From positions 1 to 6,345 of the forward strand of contig JAUPLZ010000208.1 of the NCBI GenBank assembly GCA_030836705.1: DNA of 6,345 nucleotides, written 5' to 3'. The DNA comes from Campylobacterota bacterium. Its GTDB lineage: Bacteria; Campylobacterota; Campylobacteria; Campylobacterales; SZUA-545. Positions 1 through 5,626 of the stretch are shown here, piece by piece. The notes under the pieces are model-generated. The model made no database searches. It saw nothing but the letters and a program-made list of their open reading frames with translations, and was not told where the DNA came from. Both the position numbers and the translations under genes were made by a program. Positions within the stretch are counted from its first letter, which is position 1. Each line of letters starts with the position of its first letter.

Positions 1-1677
1 AGTAGCTTTAATCTCTTTTTCTATATCTTTTTCTACATCCGTCAAAAATTCGTACTGCTCTCCAATTTTTTGAATATAGGTTTGGTCTATAAGTCTGTTT
101 AATGCGCTTTGTACTTGCTTCTTTAAATCTCCTATATCTACACTAATGATTTTGTGAACGAGTAAGGTTGTGATGTTGTCGATGTTTGGAGTAAACTCTT
201 TTACATACTTAATCATGAAGAGAGTTTTAAGCACTTTTGATTCAAATGGTTCTAAAATATCTGTCGCTTTTTGGATTTGCGTTTGAACATCTCCACGGAT
301 AATAGAAGAGAGTCCATCAAAGAACATGTCAAATGTAGCAATAGTACCTATTGATTCACTTGAAATTCTTTTTGCGATGTTTTGAACAACATCCAGCATA
401 CTTCGCTCACCAGTTGATTGGTGTTTACCCTGAAAAACGCTATGAGCTGACAAACCAGAAATACATGACTGAAACAAATCCATCTGATAGGGAACAAATG
501 GATACACCAGTGCAAAATGTTCACTGTTTTTATAGTTTTGGTACTGTCTGCTTCTGTCACTAAAATGAATAATCGAAGAGAGAGAATTTTGAATTTTCGT
601 GTGAATCGAGATTAAATCTACTTTTGCCTCGTCTGTTTTTTCTAATAATCTTTTTTGAATAACTTCATTGGCATTTTGGCTTGTAAGATTGAGCTTCACT
701 TTGAAACGACCCATAATCTTAGAGAAATCGTTTTGCATAGCAGAGTTGGCATTTACAAGCATGTCAACCGCAGATTGTGAAGTGACAACAACCCATGCTT
801 GACCACCACAAACGGTTGCAAGAGTTTCTACTATGGTTTGAAGGTTTAGCATGAGTTTGGTATTGTCGCCAATATATTGTCCCACTTCATCGACAAAGAA
901 AACTAATCTAAAATTATCTTCTTTGGTATCGATGTAATCTTTGACATCCTTTGCAAACTCTTCGATGGATAAAGAGTAATTAGCTTCATATCTATCTATT
1001 AAGTCTGATGCACTTTGCTCAGAGATATTATCAACCATCGATAGTGCTTTGGCTAAATTATCGCCTTCTAATAAAATGGTTTCTCTTCCGCTTTCCCAGC
1101 TTTCTCCACTAAGTTCTTTAAACTTCGCTTTAAATTCATGGAGCTTGCCTCGTTTATCAAGATCGCTTTCAAACTTGGCGATATAGCCAAACTTTGGATA
1201 GTAACCTCTCATTTCATTGAAAACTTTCATAAACACACCAAGAATAGCATCGTCCTGCTTTTTGCTGCCGATATCTGATTTTTGGTCAATGTTAAAGAGG
1301 ATAGTTTCCGATGGAGCAGAGAGTGCTTTTTGAATATTGCTTTTTAACTCAAAATCATCAGCATCTATTTTTGTAAGGAACAGCTCTCCAATCAAGTCAG
1401 AGTGTTTTCGCTCATTTGTAAGGATGTACGAAAGAATTTTTAGCAAGTGCGATTTACCAGAGCCAAAGTGACCAGAAATCCATACACCAATATTTTGAGT
1501 ATTTTTGCCAATACTTGAAGAGTATTCAGCAAAAAACTCATCTAATTTTTTATTCAAATCATTCGTGATTACATACTCATCAACCTCTTTAAATACAGCA
1601 TCATCTGTTAAGTTATCGGCTTTAACAACACCCTCAATATTTCTATGTATGTCTTTTTTAAATAGTTTTTCAATCAC
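1..1677 (-). CDS. brxC: BREX P-loop ATPase BrxC, N-terminal 559 residues (partial)
   Basis: BrxC is the large AAA-type ATPase of BREX phage-exclusion systems; in studied systems it is needed for defence and usually for host methylation. The frame is open from a GTG at 1677 to base 1. The start is fixed by an AAGGA ribosome site seven bases upstream and an in-frame stop at 1689-1687. Seen: the family's N-terminal pattern (KKDIHRNIEGVVKADN, residues 7-22), a Walker A motif GHFGSGKSHLLK (69-80), a Walker B-like stretch LVFFVDEVGQ (258-267), a strand followed by a polar sensor-like VVVTSQ (296-301), and YPFVPYQMDLF (392-402), which is conserved in BrxC/PglY proteins. Full BrxC is about 1200 residues, so roughly half is present. 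It starts nine bases after brxB and is surely co-transcribed with it. Genes expected next, beyond the left edge, are pglX and pglZ. No frameshift or internal stop was seen. Confidence 0.93.
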   Translation of the reverse strand, partial: MIEKLFKKDIHRNIEGVVKADNLTDDAVFKEVDEYVITNDLNKKLDEFFAEYSSSIGKNTQNIGVWISGHFGSGKSHLLKILSYILTNERKHSDLIGELFLTKIDADDFELKSNIQKALSAPSETILFNIDQKSDIGSKKQDDAILGVFMKVFNEMRGYYPKFGYIAKFESDLDKRGKLHEFKAKFKELSGESWESGRETILLEGDNLAKALSMVDNISEQSASDLIDRYEANYSLSIEEFAKDVKDYIDTKEDNFRLVFFVDEVGQYIGDNTKLMLNLQTIVETLATVCGGQAWVVVTSQSAVDMLVNANSAMQNDFSKIMGRFKVKLNLTSQNANEVIQKRLLEKTDEAKVDLISIHTKIQNSLSSIIHFSDRSRQYQNYKNSEHFALVYPFVPYQMDLFQSCISGLSAHSVFQGKHQSTGERSMLDVVQNIAKRISSESIGTIATFDMFFDGLSSIIRGDVQTQIQKATDILEPFESKVLKTLFMIKYVKEFTPNIDNITTLLVHKIISVDIGDLKKQVQSALNRLIDQTYIQKIGEQYEFLTDVEKDIEKEIKAT

Positions 1678-1683
1678 TGTGTA

Positions 1684-1688
1684 TCCTT
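1684..1688 (-). promoter_or_regulatory. Ribosome binding site of brxC
   Basis: AAGGA on the minus strand overlaps the TAA stop of brxB (1689-1687). It lies seven bases before the GTG at 1677. Because the upstream frame is closed by that same TAA, it decides in favour of the GTG start. The overlap suggests translational coupling of brxB and brxC. Confidence 0.75.
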
Positions 1689-2268
1689 ACAAGTTTAGGG
1701 TGTCGAGGTTAAAAGCTCGGTAGTAGTTGTCATCTTTCATCTTTCCAAAAAGGGAAAGGTCTTTGCCGTAAGTTCCGGGAAAAAACATAACCGTTGGTCT
1801 ATCTTTGATAGCGTTTTGAAGATTGTTTAAAACAGTATGGGAGCGAATATATGGAAATACTTGTCCAATACCTGTTAAAAAAATCATTTGGGATGGGTTC
1901 TCTCTCGCCAACTCTTCAATATAAGGAATAAGTTTCGTTTCACTATCAAGAACACCTTGAAGTGTTTTAAATAACTTGTCCTTTGATAAGCTTTGCTCTT
2001 TGGAGATGATTTTATCTAACGCTCCTCTGTCTTCAAGCATGTTCAGTGATAAGAGATAGAGATTGATTTCATAAACACCAATACCAGCAATGGAGAGTCT
2101 ATCTTTGAGTTGCTTCGTCTTTTTAACTATCTCATTTTCTTGCTCTGGATTATAAGGCACTATATAAAATGGTATCTCCCCGCCAAGAGCACTCATAGAC
2201 AAGAAACTCTCTTTTTTTAGGTTGCTAAATAACTTATCATATTTTATTTCTAATGATTCTAATTTCAT
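1687..2268 (-). CDS. brxB: BREX protein BrxB (DUF1788 family)
   Basis: This is the small BrxB component of BREX, present in most subtypes and needed for activity where tested. Its biochemical role is poorly defined, though a scaffold role near BrxC/PglZ has been proposed. The 193-residue product is full length for the family (about 190-200). Seen: PFYIVPYNPEQE (residues 33-44), a GVYEINLY strand (64-71), FLTGIGQVFPYIRSH (130-144), VLNNLQ (146-151), then VMFFPGTY (160-167) and LSLFGKMKDDNYYRAFNLD (171-189). The last block is the diagnostic C-terminal signature of DUF1788 proteins. The ATG overlaps the brxA stop as ATGA (2265-2268), and an AAGAGA ribosome site lies inside the end of brxA, so the two genes are translationally coupled. 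I see nothing unusual in the gene. Confidence 0.95.
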   Translation of the reverse strand: MKLESLEIKYDKLFSNLKKESFLSMSALGGEIPFYIVPYNPEQENEIVKKTKQLKDRLSIAGIGVYEINLYLLSLNMLEDRGALDKIISKEQSLSKDKLFKTLQGVLDSETKLIPYIEELARENPSQMIFLTGIGQVFPYIRSHTVLNNLQNAIKDRPTVMFFPGTYGKDLSLFGKMKDDNYYRAFNLDTLNL

Positions 2269-2903
2269 TTGTATCTCTTGATTTGTTCATTTATTTCATA
2301 GTCATTGTATAAAAAAGCACTCAAATATTTTGGATCGTCTTCAACAATGAGTTTTATCAGCTCTTGTGATAAATATGGCTTTTGAATGTTTTTATTTTTT
2401 ACACTATCTATAAATCCAGCTTGTTCAAACATCAAAAACATTACTTGTTTGAGCTTGTATTGTGTGCCCTCTGAAATAGTATTGAGATTATCGTAAGCTA
2501 CTCGTTTGGAATCATAGAATGATTCATAATCGCTATTGAGCATTTGAAAGTCAAATAACAATAATTTTTTTCTCATAATCTCAGTTGCAAAATCATAAAT
2601 GAATTGGTATAGCTTGAAACAACTGAGCATTGTGAGATTTTTTAAATCACTACTTGAAGCATCGGAGTAGTAAGCAAGCTGGGAAGATGTTAAAGTTTGA
2701 AGCCTTCTTTTTAGTTCTATAAATTCTCGTTTTCGTGTTGAAAGAGCACCTTTTTGAAGAGCATTATCTTCAACAACACTTTTATAAACAGCGTCCCAAT
2801 CGCTTGTTTGACTATAAAGATTGGCGATAACCTCTGACTCATAAACAGCTAACGATACTGCTGTATATGACAAAATATATTTTGAATCAACCACTCCAAC
2901 CAA
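2265..2903 (-). CDS. brxA: BREX protein BrxA (DUF1819 family)
   Basis: BrxA is a small, mostly helical DNA-binding BREX protein and the first gene of type 1 operons. Seen in the 212 residues: KYILSYTAVSLAVYESEVIANLY (residues 8-30, the family's N-terminal signature, quoted here by position and not needed in full), SDWDAVYKSVVEDNALQK (34-51), and RKREFIELKRRLQTL (57-71), the conserved basic helix. Length is typical at about 200. The start is TTG at 2903. No ATG lies between it and the upstream in-frame stop (2960-2958), and the only other choice nearby is GTG at 2894. Neither has a clear ribosome site; the sequence before them is GGTTGG-like. A weak start on the first gene could keep BREX expression low. 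It overlaps brxB by four bases. No brxR regulator gene is found upstream. Confidence 0.93.
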   Translation of the reverse strand: MVGVVDSKYILSYTAVSLAVYESEVIANLYSQTSDWDAVYKSVVEDNALQKGALSTRKREFIELKRRLQTLTSSQLAYYSDASSSDLKNLTMLSCFKLYQFIYDFATEIMRKKLLLFDFQMLNSDYESFYDSKRVAYDNLNTISEGTQYKLKQVMFLMFEQAGFIDSVKNKNIQKPYLSQELIKLIVEDDPKYLSAFLYNDYEINEQIKRYK

Positions 2904-3006
2904 CCAGTAATAAAATAATTTTCTTGAATATTTATAAACAAAATATTTTAATTGATTCTATCGCATTTATGTTTAAACTTTTGACAAGCATGAATTCAAT
3001 TTTATG

Positions 3007-3026
3007 AAAAAAGGGATACTCCCTTT
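3007..3026 (-). terminator. Terminator-like hairpin facing the BREX operon
   Basis: Read on the minus strand, a 7-bp perfect stem (AAAGGGA / TCCCTTT) with a GTA loop runs into a six-T tract, three of whose bases are in the stem. The form is that of a short intrinsic terminator. No minus-strand gene is seen just upstream of it. It may insulate brxA from antisense or read-through transcripts coming from the right. Confidence 0.45.
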
Positions 3027-3296
3027 AAATCCCTAAAACATCTTCGATAATCTAAAACGCTACGCTCCTACAAAGAGCAAAATCTAATCTACTCTATTTT
3101 TTTAACAAAAAGACTAACAACATTTAATCAAAATTTTCATTCATGCAAATGCATCTTCAATTAGTCCAAGCTTTGAGTCATTTAACTTTAATTTATTTAA
3201 ACTGAATTATATTCTGAAATAGCTACTCAATTTACAGAAATAATTAAGTTGTAAAACATTACATACAATCCTCGAAAGCCCGAAGAACTAACAGAA

Positions 3297-3384
3297 GAAG
3301 CAAAGCTTCAATGAGAGAAAAACTTGAGGAAAAAGGTATTTAGTCTTTTTAAAAAATAGAAAGATTAGATACCTGAAACCCTCA
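3297..3384 (+). promoter_or_regulatory. Structured leader element upstream of the ArdC-like gene
   Basis: A small hairpin, GAAGC-AAA-GCTTC (3297-3309), is followed by a three-helix stack. The helices are TGAGG 3325-3329 with CCTCA 3380-3384, AGGTAT 3334-3339 with ATACCT 3369-3374, and TCTTT 3344-3348 with AAAGA 3360-3364. The inner loop is symmetrical, TTAG on each side (3340-3343 and 3365-3368). The element ends about 40 bases before the start codon of the next gene. It could be a structured 5' leader, an operator with dyad symmetry or a small RNA. The pairing is by eye, so an AT-rich chance fold is not excluded. Confidence 0.35.
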
Positions 3385-3425
3385 GAATCTTCAAAAAAAG
3401 CAAATCAAATCAAAAGGATTCAGAA

Positions 3426-3827
3426 ATGAACACAAATACAAACACACCAGCAGTAGAAACAACAGTTGCTCCAGTAGCTCAAAGACATTACAAAAAAACG
3501 GTAATAGAAATGTACACAGAGGCTGTAGAAAAAGCAGTTTCAAGCAAAAAAAGTGCTACACAATTAAGTGCGTCAGGACATGAGTTTTCAGGATTAAATA
3601 AAGCGATTCTAAATGAAGCAAAAGCCGAACTTGGCTACAAAAGTAACAAGTGGTTTTCTGCAAAACAGATGCAAGAAGCAAATTTAGTTGCAAAATCTGA
3701 AAATGACTTTGGAGTAATTTTATTCTCAACTATTCTAAAAGAAATAGAAGGCTCTAAGAAGAAAACAAAAGTTATCAAATATTACAGAGTTTTCAATGAA
3801 GATTCATTAGAAACTTTACCACTTTAA
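3426..3827 (+). CDS. ArdC N-terminal (ArdcN, ssDNA-binding) domain protein, protease domain absent
   Basis: This matches the N-terminal ssDNA-binding domain of ArdC antirestriction proteins (ArdcN, formerly DUF1738), by pattern recognition. Residues 1-20 are a Thr/Asn/Pro/Ala-rich, probably disordered tail. The domain follows: helix KKTVIEMYTEAVEKAV (23-38), HEFSGLNKAIL (52-62, compare the family's Y-x-G-I/L-N), GYKSNKWFSAKQM (70-82, the signature GY.S..W.T.KQ), FGVILF (95-100) and a strand ending YYRVFNEDSLE (119-129, family YxVFN-D). Full ArdC is about 300 residues with a C-terminal zincin (HExxH) domain; here the protein stops at 133 and has no HExxH, so only the DNA-binding half exists. 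The start follows AAAAGGA seven bases upstream. A strong terminator follows directly, so it is probably its own transcription unit. In ArdC the N domain coats incoming single-stranded DNA during conjugation; this role is inferred here. Confidence 0.72.
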   Translation: MNTNTNTPAVETTVAPVAQRHYKKTVIEMYTEAVEKAVSSKKSATQLSASGHEFSGLNKAILNEAKAELGYKSNKWFSAKQMQEANLVAKSENDFGVILFSTILKEIEGSKKKTKVIKYYRVFNEDSLETLPL

Positions 3828-3847
3828 GCCCCATACTTTGGGGTTTT
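3826..3847 (+). terminator. Intrinsic terminator after the ArdC-like gene
   Basis: The stem AAGCCCCA (3826-3833) pairs with TGGGGTTT (3839-3846) around a TACTT loop, and is followed by a T run to 3847. It begins inside the stop codon of the preceding gene. The stem is GC-rich at its core, which is unusual in this AT-rich region and makes it a convincing rho-independent terminator. Some read-through into the next gene, 33 bases further, remains possible. Confidence 0.8.
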
Positions 3848-3879
3848 ACATTCAAAAATTAAAACTAAAAGGGTTAAAA

Positions 3880-4167
3880 ATGAGTTTACTTACACAAGAA
3901 CAAGCGAATAGAGTTCCAGCACTTTACTCTCAGGAAGATGTAAAAGATCCAATTGTTTATTTAAAAATTAGTTGTCTCAACAGTTTCTGGCTCATCACAG
4001 AATTAAATACAGAGGAAGAACTTGGCTTTGGATTTTGCCAAATATTTCATGGCGGTGGAGAGCTTGGGTATGTGAGTCTCAAAGAGATAGAAGACTTGCC
4101 ATATCCAATAATCATAAAAGAAATAAAAAAACCGCTCTCAGAGCTAAAAAAGGAACTCAATATATGA
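3880..4167 (+). CDS. DUF2958 family protein
   Basis: A 95-residue protein of the DUF2958 family. Function is unknown; it is common on plasmids, conjugative elements and their relics, often near ArdC-type genes. Seen: SLLTQEQANRVPALYSQED (residues 2-20), DPIVYLKI (23-30), a core FWLITELNTEEELGFGFCQ (36-54), ELGYVSLKEIEDL (61-73) and PLSELKKEL (85-93). These follow the family order: LLT..-PxLY-DP-V..K, ELGYFSL-EL, then a PLSEL tail. An in-frame upstream ATG at 3838 lies inside the terminator hairpin with no ribosome site. The ATG at 3880 has AAAGGG six bases upstream and begins at the family's normal N terminus, so it is preferred. Family length is about 100-120, so this is complete. A hairpin overlaps the stop codon. 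Confidence 0.78.
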   Translation: MSLLTQEQANRVPALYSQEDVKDPIVYLKISCLNSFWLITELNTEEELGFGFCQIFHGGGELGYVSLKEIEDLPYPIIIKEIKKPLSELKKELNI

Positions 4168-4173
4168 GTTCCT
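4146..4173 (-). terminator. Hairpin with minus-strand T tract at the end of the DUF2958 gene
   Basis: A perfect 9-bp stem (AGGAACTCA 4151-4159, TGAGTTCCT 4165-4173) has a five-base ATATA loop. On the minus strand it is followed by a T tract (4151-4146), the classical terminator form. On the plus strand it is followed only by ATCTCT, so rightward termination would be weaker. It overlaps the stop codon of the DUF2958 gene. No minus-strand gene is seen to its right, so it may serve mainly as an RNA 3'-end stabiliser or a partly bidirectional terminator. Confidence 0.5.
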
Positions 4174-4539
4174 ATCTCTAAGCCCATCCCCTTAACCCTG
4201 CCATAATCATGCAAGCATGACAAAAAATCTTTCTTAATTCAAATTTCTAAACAGAAAAAGCCCCAATCCAATTGCTTAACAATCCGTCATAGTTATCAGT
4301 TATATTTTTAAGTGTTTCACTTTACATCAAGAAAACTTATAAGAAAAATCAATATTCATTAATTTTTTTCTAAGTTTTTTAATAGCCAAACACAGCATAA
4401 AAAGCATACCTGAGAAACTAAAACGGAAGAAAGTTAAGCAAAAGAAAGGTTCTGACTTTTTCTTAAAATTTGAATCAAAAAAGAGAAAAAAACACCCTTT
4501 AAAATCTTAACAAAAGAAAATTAAATTAAGGAAGAGAAG
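4174..4539. other. Gene-free region between the DUF2958 and DUF7222-like genes
   Basis: No reading frame with a ribosome site is seen in these 366 bases. They hold a C-run patch at 4183-4202, which on the minus strand gives three runs of three or more G plus one GG. A 14-base dyad TCATGC-AA-GCATGA (4207-4220) and a weak 5-bp hairpin AAGTG-TTT-CACTT (4310-4322) follow. From about 4415 the DNA is very A-rich on the plus strand, which looks like a leader for the gene at 4540. The C-run patch plus dyad could be part of a transfer origin or a decayed gene end; I cannot show either. Confidence 0.5.
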
Positions 4540-4935
4540 ATGAAAATCAAAAATCTAAAAAACTACAATGCAACAACAGGACTCGAAAGGGAAGTGCTTA
4601 CAATCATTCAAAAAGAAGCAAGCGACTATGAGAACTTTGAATCATATTTAAGTGATTTACTGTCGAATGGATGTGTTTCTGGGATGGTTGGAGCATTAAT
4701 TTACTATACAGACACGCAAGCTTTTACACAAAGACATGCAAGCGATATAAACGAGCTTTTATCAAATACGCTATCAATGTTTGGCTTCAACAGTCCAGTT
4801 GAATTGTTTGGTAAAAAATGGGATAAAGAAGATAGTTTATGTTTATCTCAAAATAATCAGAATCTAATGGCGTGGTTTGCTTTTGAAGAAACAGCACGAG
4901 AGATTGGAATTAGTTTCGATTTAGAGGTGGCTTAA
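4540..4935 (+). CDS. Small protein, probable DUF7222 family
   Basis: A 131-residue soluble protein that I match, with moderate certainty, to the DUF7222 group of small phage and mobile-element proteins of unknown function. The recognisable pattern is a helix ESYLSDLLSNGCVSGMVGALIYYTDT (residues 34-59, with the GC-SGMV core at 44-50), DINELLSNTL (69-78), ELFGKKWDKEDSLCLSQNNQNLMAWFAFEETAREI (88-122), where NNQN-L-AWF-FEETAR is the most conserved block. It has no signal peptide, membrane helix or catalytic motif that I can name. AAGGA lies seven bases before the ATG. The stop codon sits in a small hairpin, and a 35-residue frame follows 33 bases later, probably on the same transcript. It has no evident terminator of its own on the plus strand. 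Confidence 0.7.
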   Translation: MKIKNLKNYNATTGLEREVLTIIQKEASDYENFESYLSDLLSNGCVSGMVGALIYYTDTQAFTQRHASDINELLSNTLSMFGFNSPVELFGKKWDKEDSLCLSQNNQNLMAWFAFEETAREIGISFDLEVA

Positions 4936-4944
4936 ATGCCACTT
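4925..4944 (+). other. Stem-loop over the stop codon of the DUF7222-like gene
   Basis: GTGGC (4927-4931) pairs with GCCAC (4938-4942) around TTAAAT, extendable by two weaker pairs. It contains the TAA stop (4933-4935) and is not followed by a T tract, so it is not a terminator. It could influence reinitiation at the micro-ORF that begins at 4969. Confidence 0.3.
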
Positions 4945-4968
4945 CTAACAAAAAAAGGAGAGTATAAA

Positions 4969-5076
4969 ATGACATTAGAGGCATATAAAATACCGCTTTA
5001 TGAATTATTTAGAAATAATGAAGACGAACTGGAAGTTGGTGAAGTTTTATTTAGGTTCGATATATGCAAGAAATAA
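4969..5076 (+). CDS. 35-residue micro-ORF, unknown function
   Basis: ATG to TAA encodes MTLEAYKIPLYELF followed by an acidic middle (NNEDELEVGEVL) and a short tail FRFDICKK. AAAAGGAG eight bases before the ATG is one of the best ribosome sites in the window, which argues that it is translated. It lies 33 bases after the DUF7222-like gene with no terminator between, so it is probably co-expressed. I recognise no family. It may be a complete small protein or the surviving N-terminal piece of a longer gene; the sequence after its stop (5077-5191) changes to repeats and a palindrome, which would fit a recombination boundary. Confidence 0.5.
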   Translation: MTLEAYKIPLYELFRNNEDELEVGEVLFRFDICKK

Positions 5077-5083
5077 ATGAACA

Positions 5084-5102
5084 TTTATTTTGTGGAAGTT
5101 CC
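5084..5102. repeat. 19-bp direct repeat, copy 1
   Basis: TTTATTTTGTGGAAGTTCC, identical to 5627-5645. It is followed by TCAG here, against CAG in the second copy. An 8-bp partial copy (TGGAAGTT) lies at 5170-5177. Chance recurrence of 19 identical bases in 6 kb is very unlikely even at this base composition. It lies 90 bases before the gene at 5192. Confidence 0.85.
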
Positions 5103-5140
5103 TCAGCCGTAATTAAGGAAATAATTGTTACACTTTTACT

Positions 5141-5157
5141 GTCAATAAGTTATTGAC
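5141..5157. promoter_or_regulatory. 17-bp palindrome, operator-like
   Basis: GTCAATAA-G-TTATTGAC is a perfect 8-bp inverted repeat around one central base, 34 bases before the ATG at 5192. The one-base centre rules out a useful RNA hairpin at full length, so a dimeric DNA-binding protein is the likelier reader. The TTGACC overlapping its right arm (5153-5158) could be a -35 box, but I find no good -10 at the right distance. The regulator is unknown. Confidence 0.5.
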
Positions 5158-5191
5158 CAATTTCTTAAATGGAAGTTGTTAAGGATAGTTT

Positions 5192-5593
5192 ATGAATTTC
5201 TACGAAATTAAAGAAAGAAATTTATCTCATATAAAATATTGTATACATGAATATGGACTTAAGATGAGTGTTGATGAAATATTAGCATTTGCTAATATTT
5301 ACGCTCAAAGCGATCTCAACAAAAGAACGATTCGCTTAATTGGAGAAACTAAAGAAAACATTGATCAAAAAGTTAAATACACAAAAATAGTTTTATTCAG
5401 TTTAACTCAAAAATATCAAAATTTTCTTCACGAAGAAGTAGTTAATAAAACTTTTCAGGATTTTAGCTTAATAGCTCCATACCATACACAATTAAAATAT
5501 ATGAATAAAATCGAAGAGATAGAAGGTGATCAGGTTGATACCTGCTTGAATTTATTGACTATTCTTGCAGATAGACCAAAGATTAAAATATAA
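5192..5593 (+). CDS. Unrecognised 133-residue protein
   Basis: I do not recognise a family. The protein is soluble and predicted mainly helical: residues 1-22 (NFYEIKERNLSHIKYCIHEY region), a second helix EILAFANIYAQSD (29-41), a basic Arg-rich stretch KRTIRLIGETKENIDQKVKYTKIV (44-67), a helix QKYQNFLHEEVVNKTF (73-88), and a C-terminal helix CLNLLTILADR (118-128). It has no signal peptide, membrane segment or clear catalytic motif. AAGGA lies six bases before the ATG. Upstream are a 19-bp repeat and a 17-bp palindrome, and a strong terminator begins in its stop codon, so it is an independent single-gene unit. Its place in a BREX- and ArdC-bearing region allows a defence or anti-defence role, but nothing in the sequence shows it. 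Confidence 0.75.
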   Translation: MNFYEIKERNLSHIKYCIHEYGLKMSVDEILAFANIYAQSDLNKRTIRLIGETKENIDQKVKYTKIVLFSLTQKYQNFLHEEVVNKTFQDFSLIAPYHTQLKYMNKIEEIEGDQVDTCLNLLTILADRPKIKI

Positions 5594-5620
5594 AAACACT
5601 TCTGAAAAAAGTGTTTTTTT
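5592..5620 (+). terminator. Strong intrinsic terminator
   Basis: The stem AAAAACACTT (5592-5601) pairs with AAGTGTTTTT (5609-5618) around CTGAAAA, followed by further T to 5620. It begins inside the TAA of the 133-residue gene and closes that transcription unit. The A run before and the T run after the core could let it work in both directions. Confidence 0.85.
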
Positions 5621-5626
5621 AATATC

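Larger units (their letters stand above)
2904..3425. other. Gene-free divergent region between brxA and the ArdC-like gene
   Basis: No credible gene is found in these 522 bases. On the minus side, brx transcription probably starts between 2990 and 2930. TTGTCA (2987-2982) and TAGAAT (2960-2955) look like promoter boxes, but their 21-base spacing is poor; an extended or lone -10 would be normal in Campylobacterota. A TATAAA also lies nearer the start codon. On the plus side, TACAAT at 3264-3269 is a possible -10 for the rightward genes and would give a leader of about 150 bases. A minus-facing terminator-like hairpin (3007-3026) and a multi-helix element (3297-3384) are listed separately. The short reading frame ending at 3343 (MREKLEEKGI, from an ATG at 3311) has no ribosome site and is not called as a gene. 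Confidence 0.6.

Noticed and set aside
348..563. Open frames of about 70 codons on both strands
   Set aside because: They lie inside brxC, whose frame is continuous and carries family motifs on the minus strand; the other frames have no ribosome site or recognisable content.
1505..1723. 72-codon plus-strand frame
   Set aside because: It is antisense to the Walker A region and start of brxC and to the end of brxB; a shadow of well-supported genes.
3027..3075. Minus-strand stretch that resembles the tail of a mobile-element gene
   Set aside because: The composition is suggestive, but all three minus frames hit stops within a few codons and no family can be named.
3247..3343. Remnant of a basic protein tail ending KARRTNRRSKASMREKLEEK..
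   Set aside because: About 32 codons follow an in-frame TAA with no start or ribosome site, apart from an internal ATG ten codons from the end. The same bases form the structured leader, so I treat the frame as chance, though a gene relic is possible.
3838..3879. Longer start for the DUF2958 gene (14 extra residues)
   Set aside because: The ATG at 3838 is inside the terminator hairpin with no ribosome site, and the family's N terminus matches the ATG at 3880, which has AAAGGG upstream.
3972..4181. 69-codon frame overlapping the DUF2958 gene
   Set aside because: It is in another frame of a recognised gene and reads as Arg/Trp-rich shadow sequence without a ribosome site.
2985..4220. Shared 9-mer CAAGCATGA at 2985-2993 and 4212-4220, and shared ATACCTGA at 3369 and 4406
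   Set aside because: Matches of 8-9 bases are expected many times by chance in 6 kb; unlike the 19-bp repeat they carry no weight.
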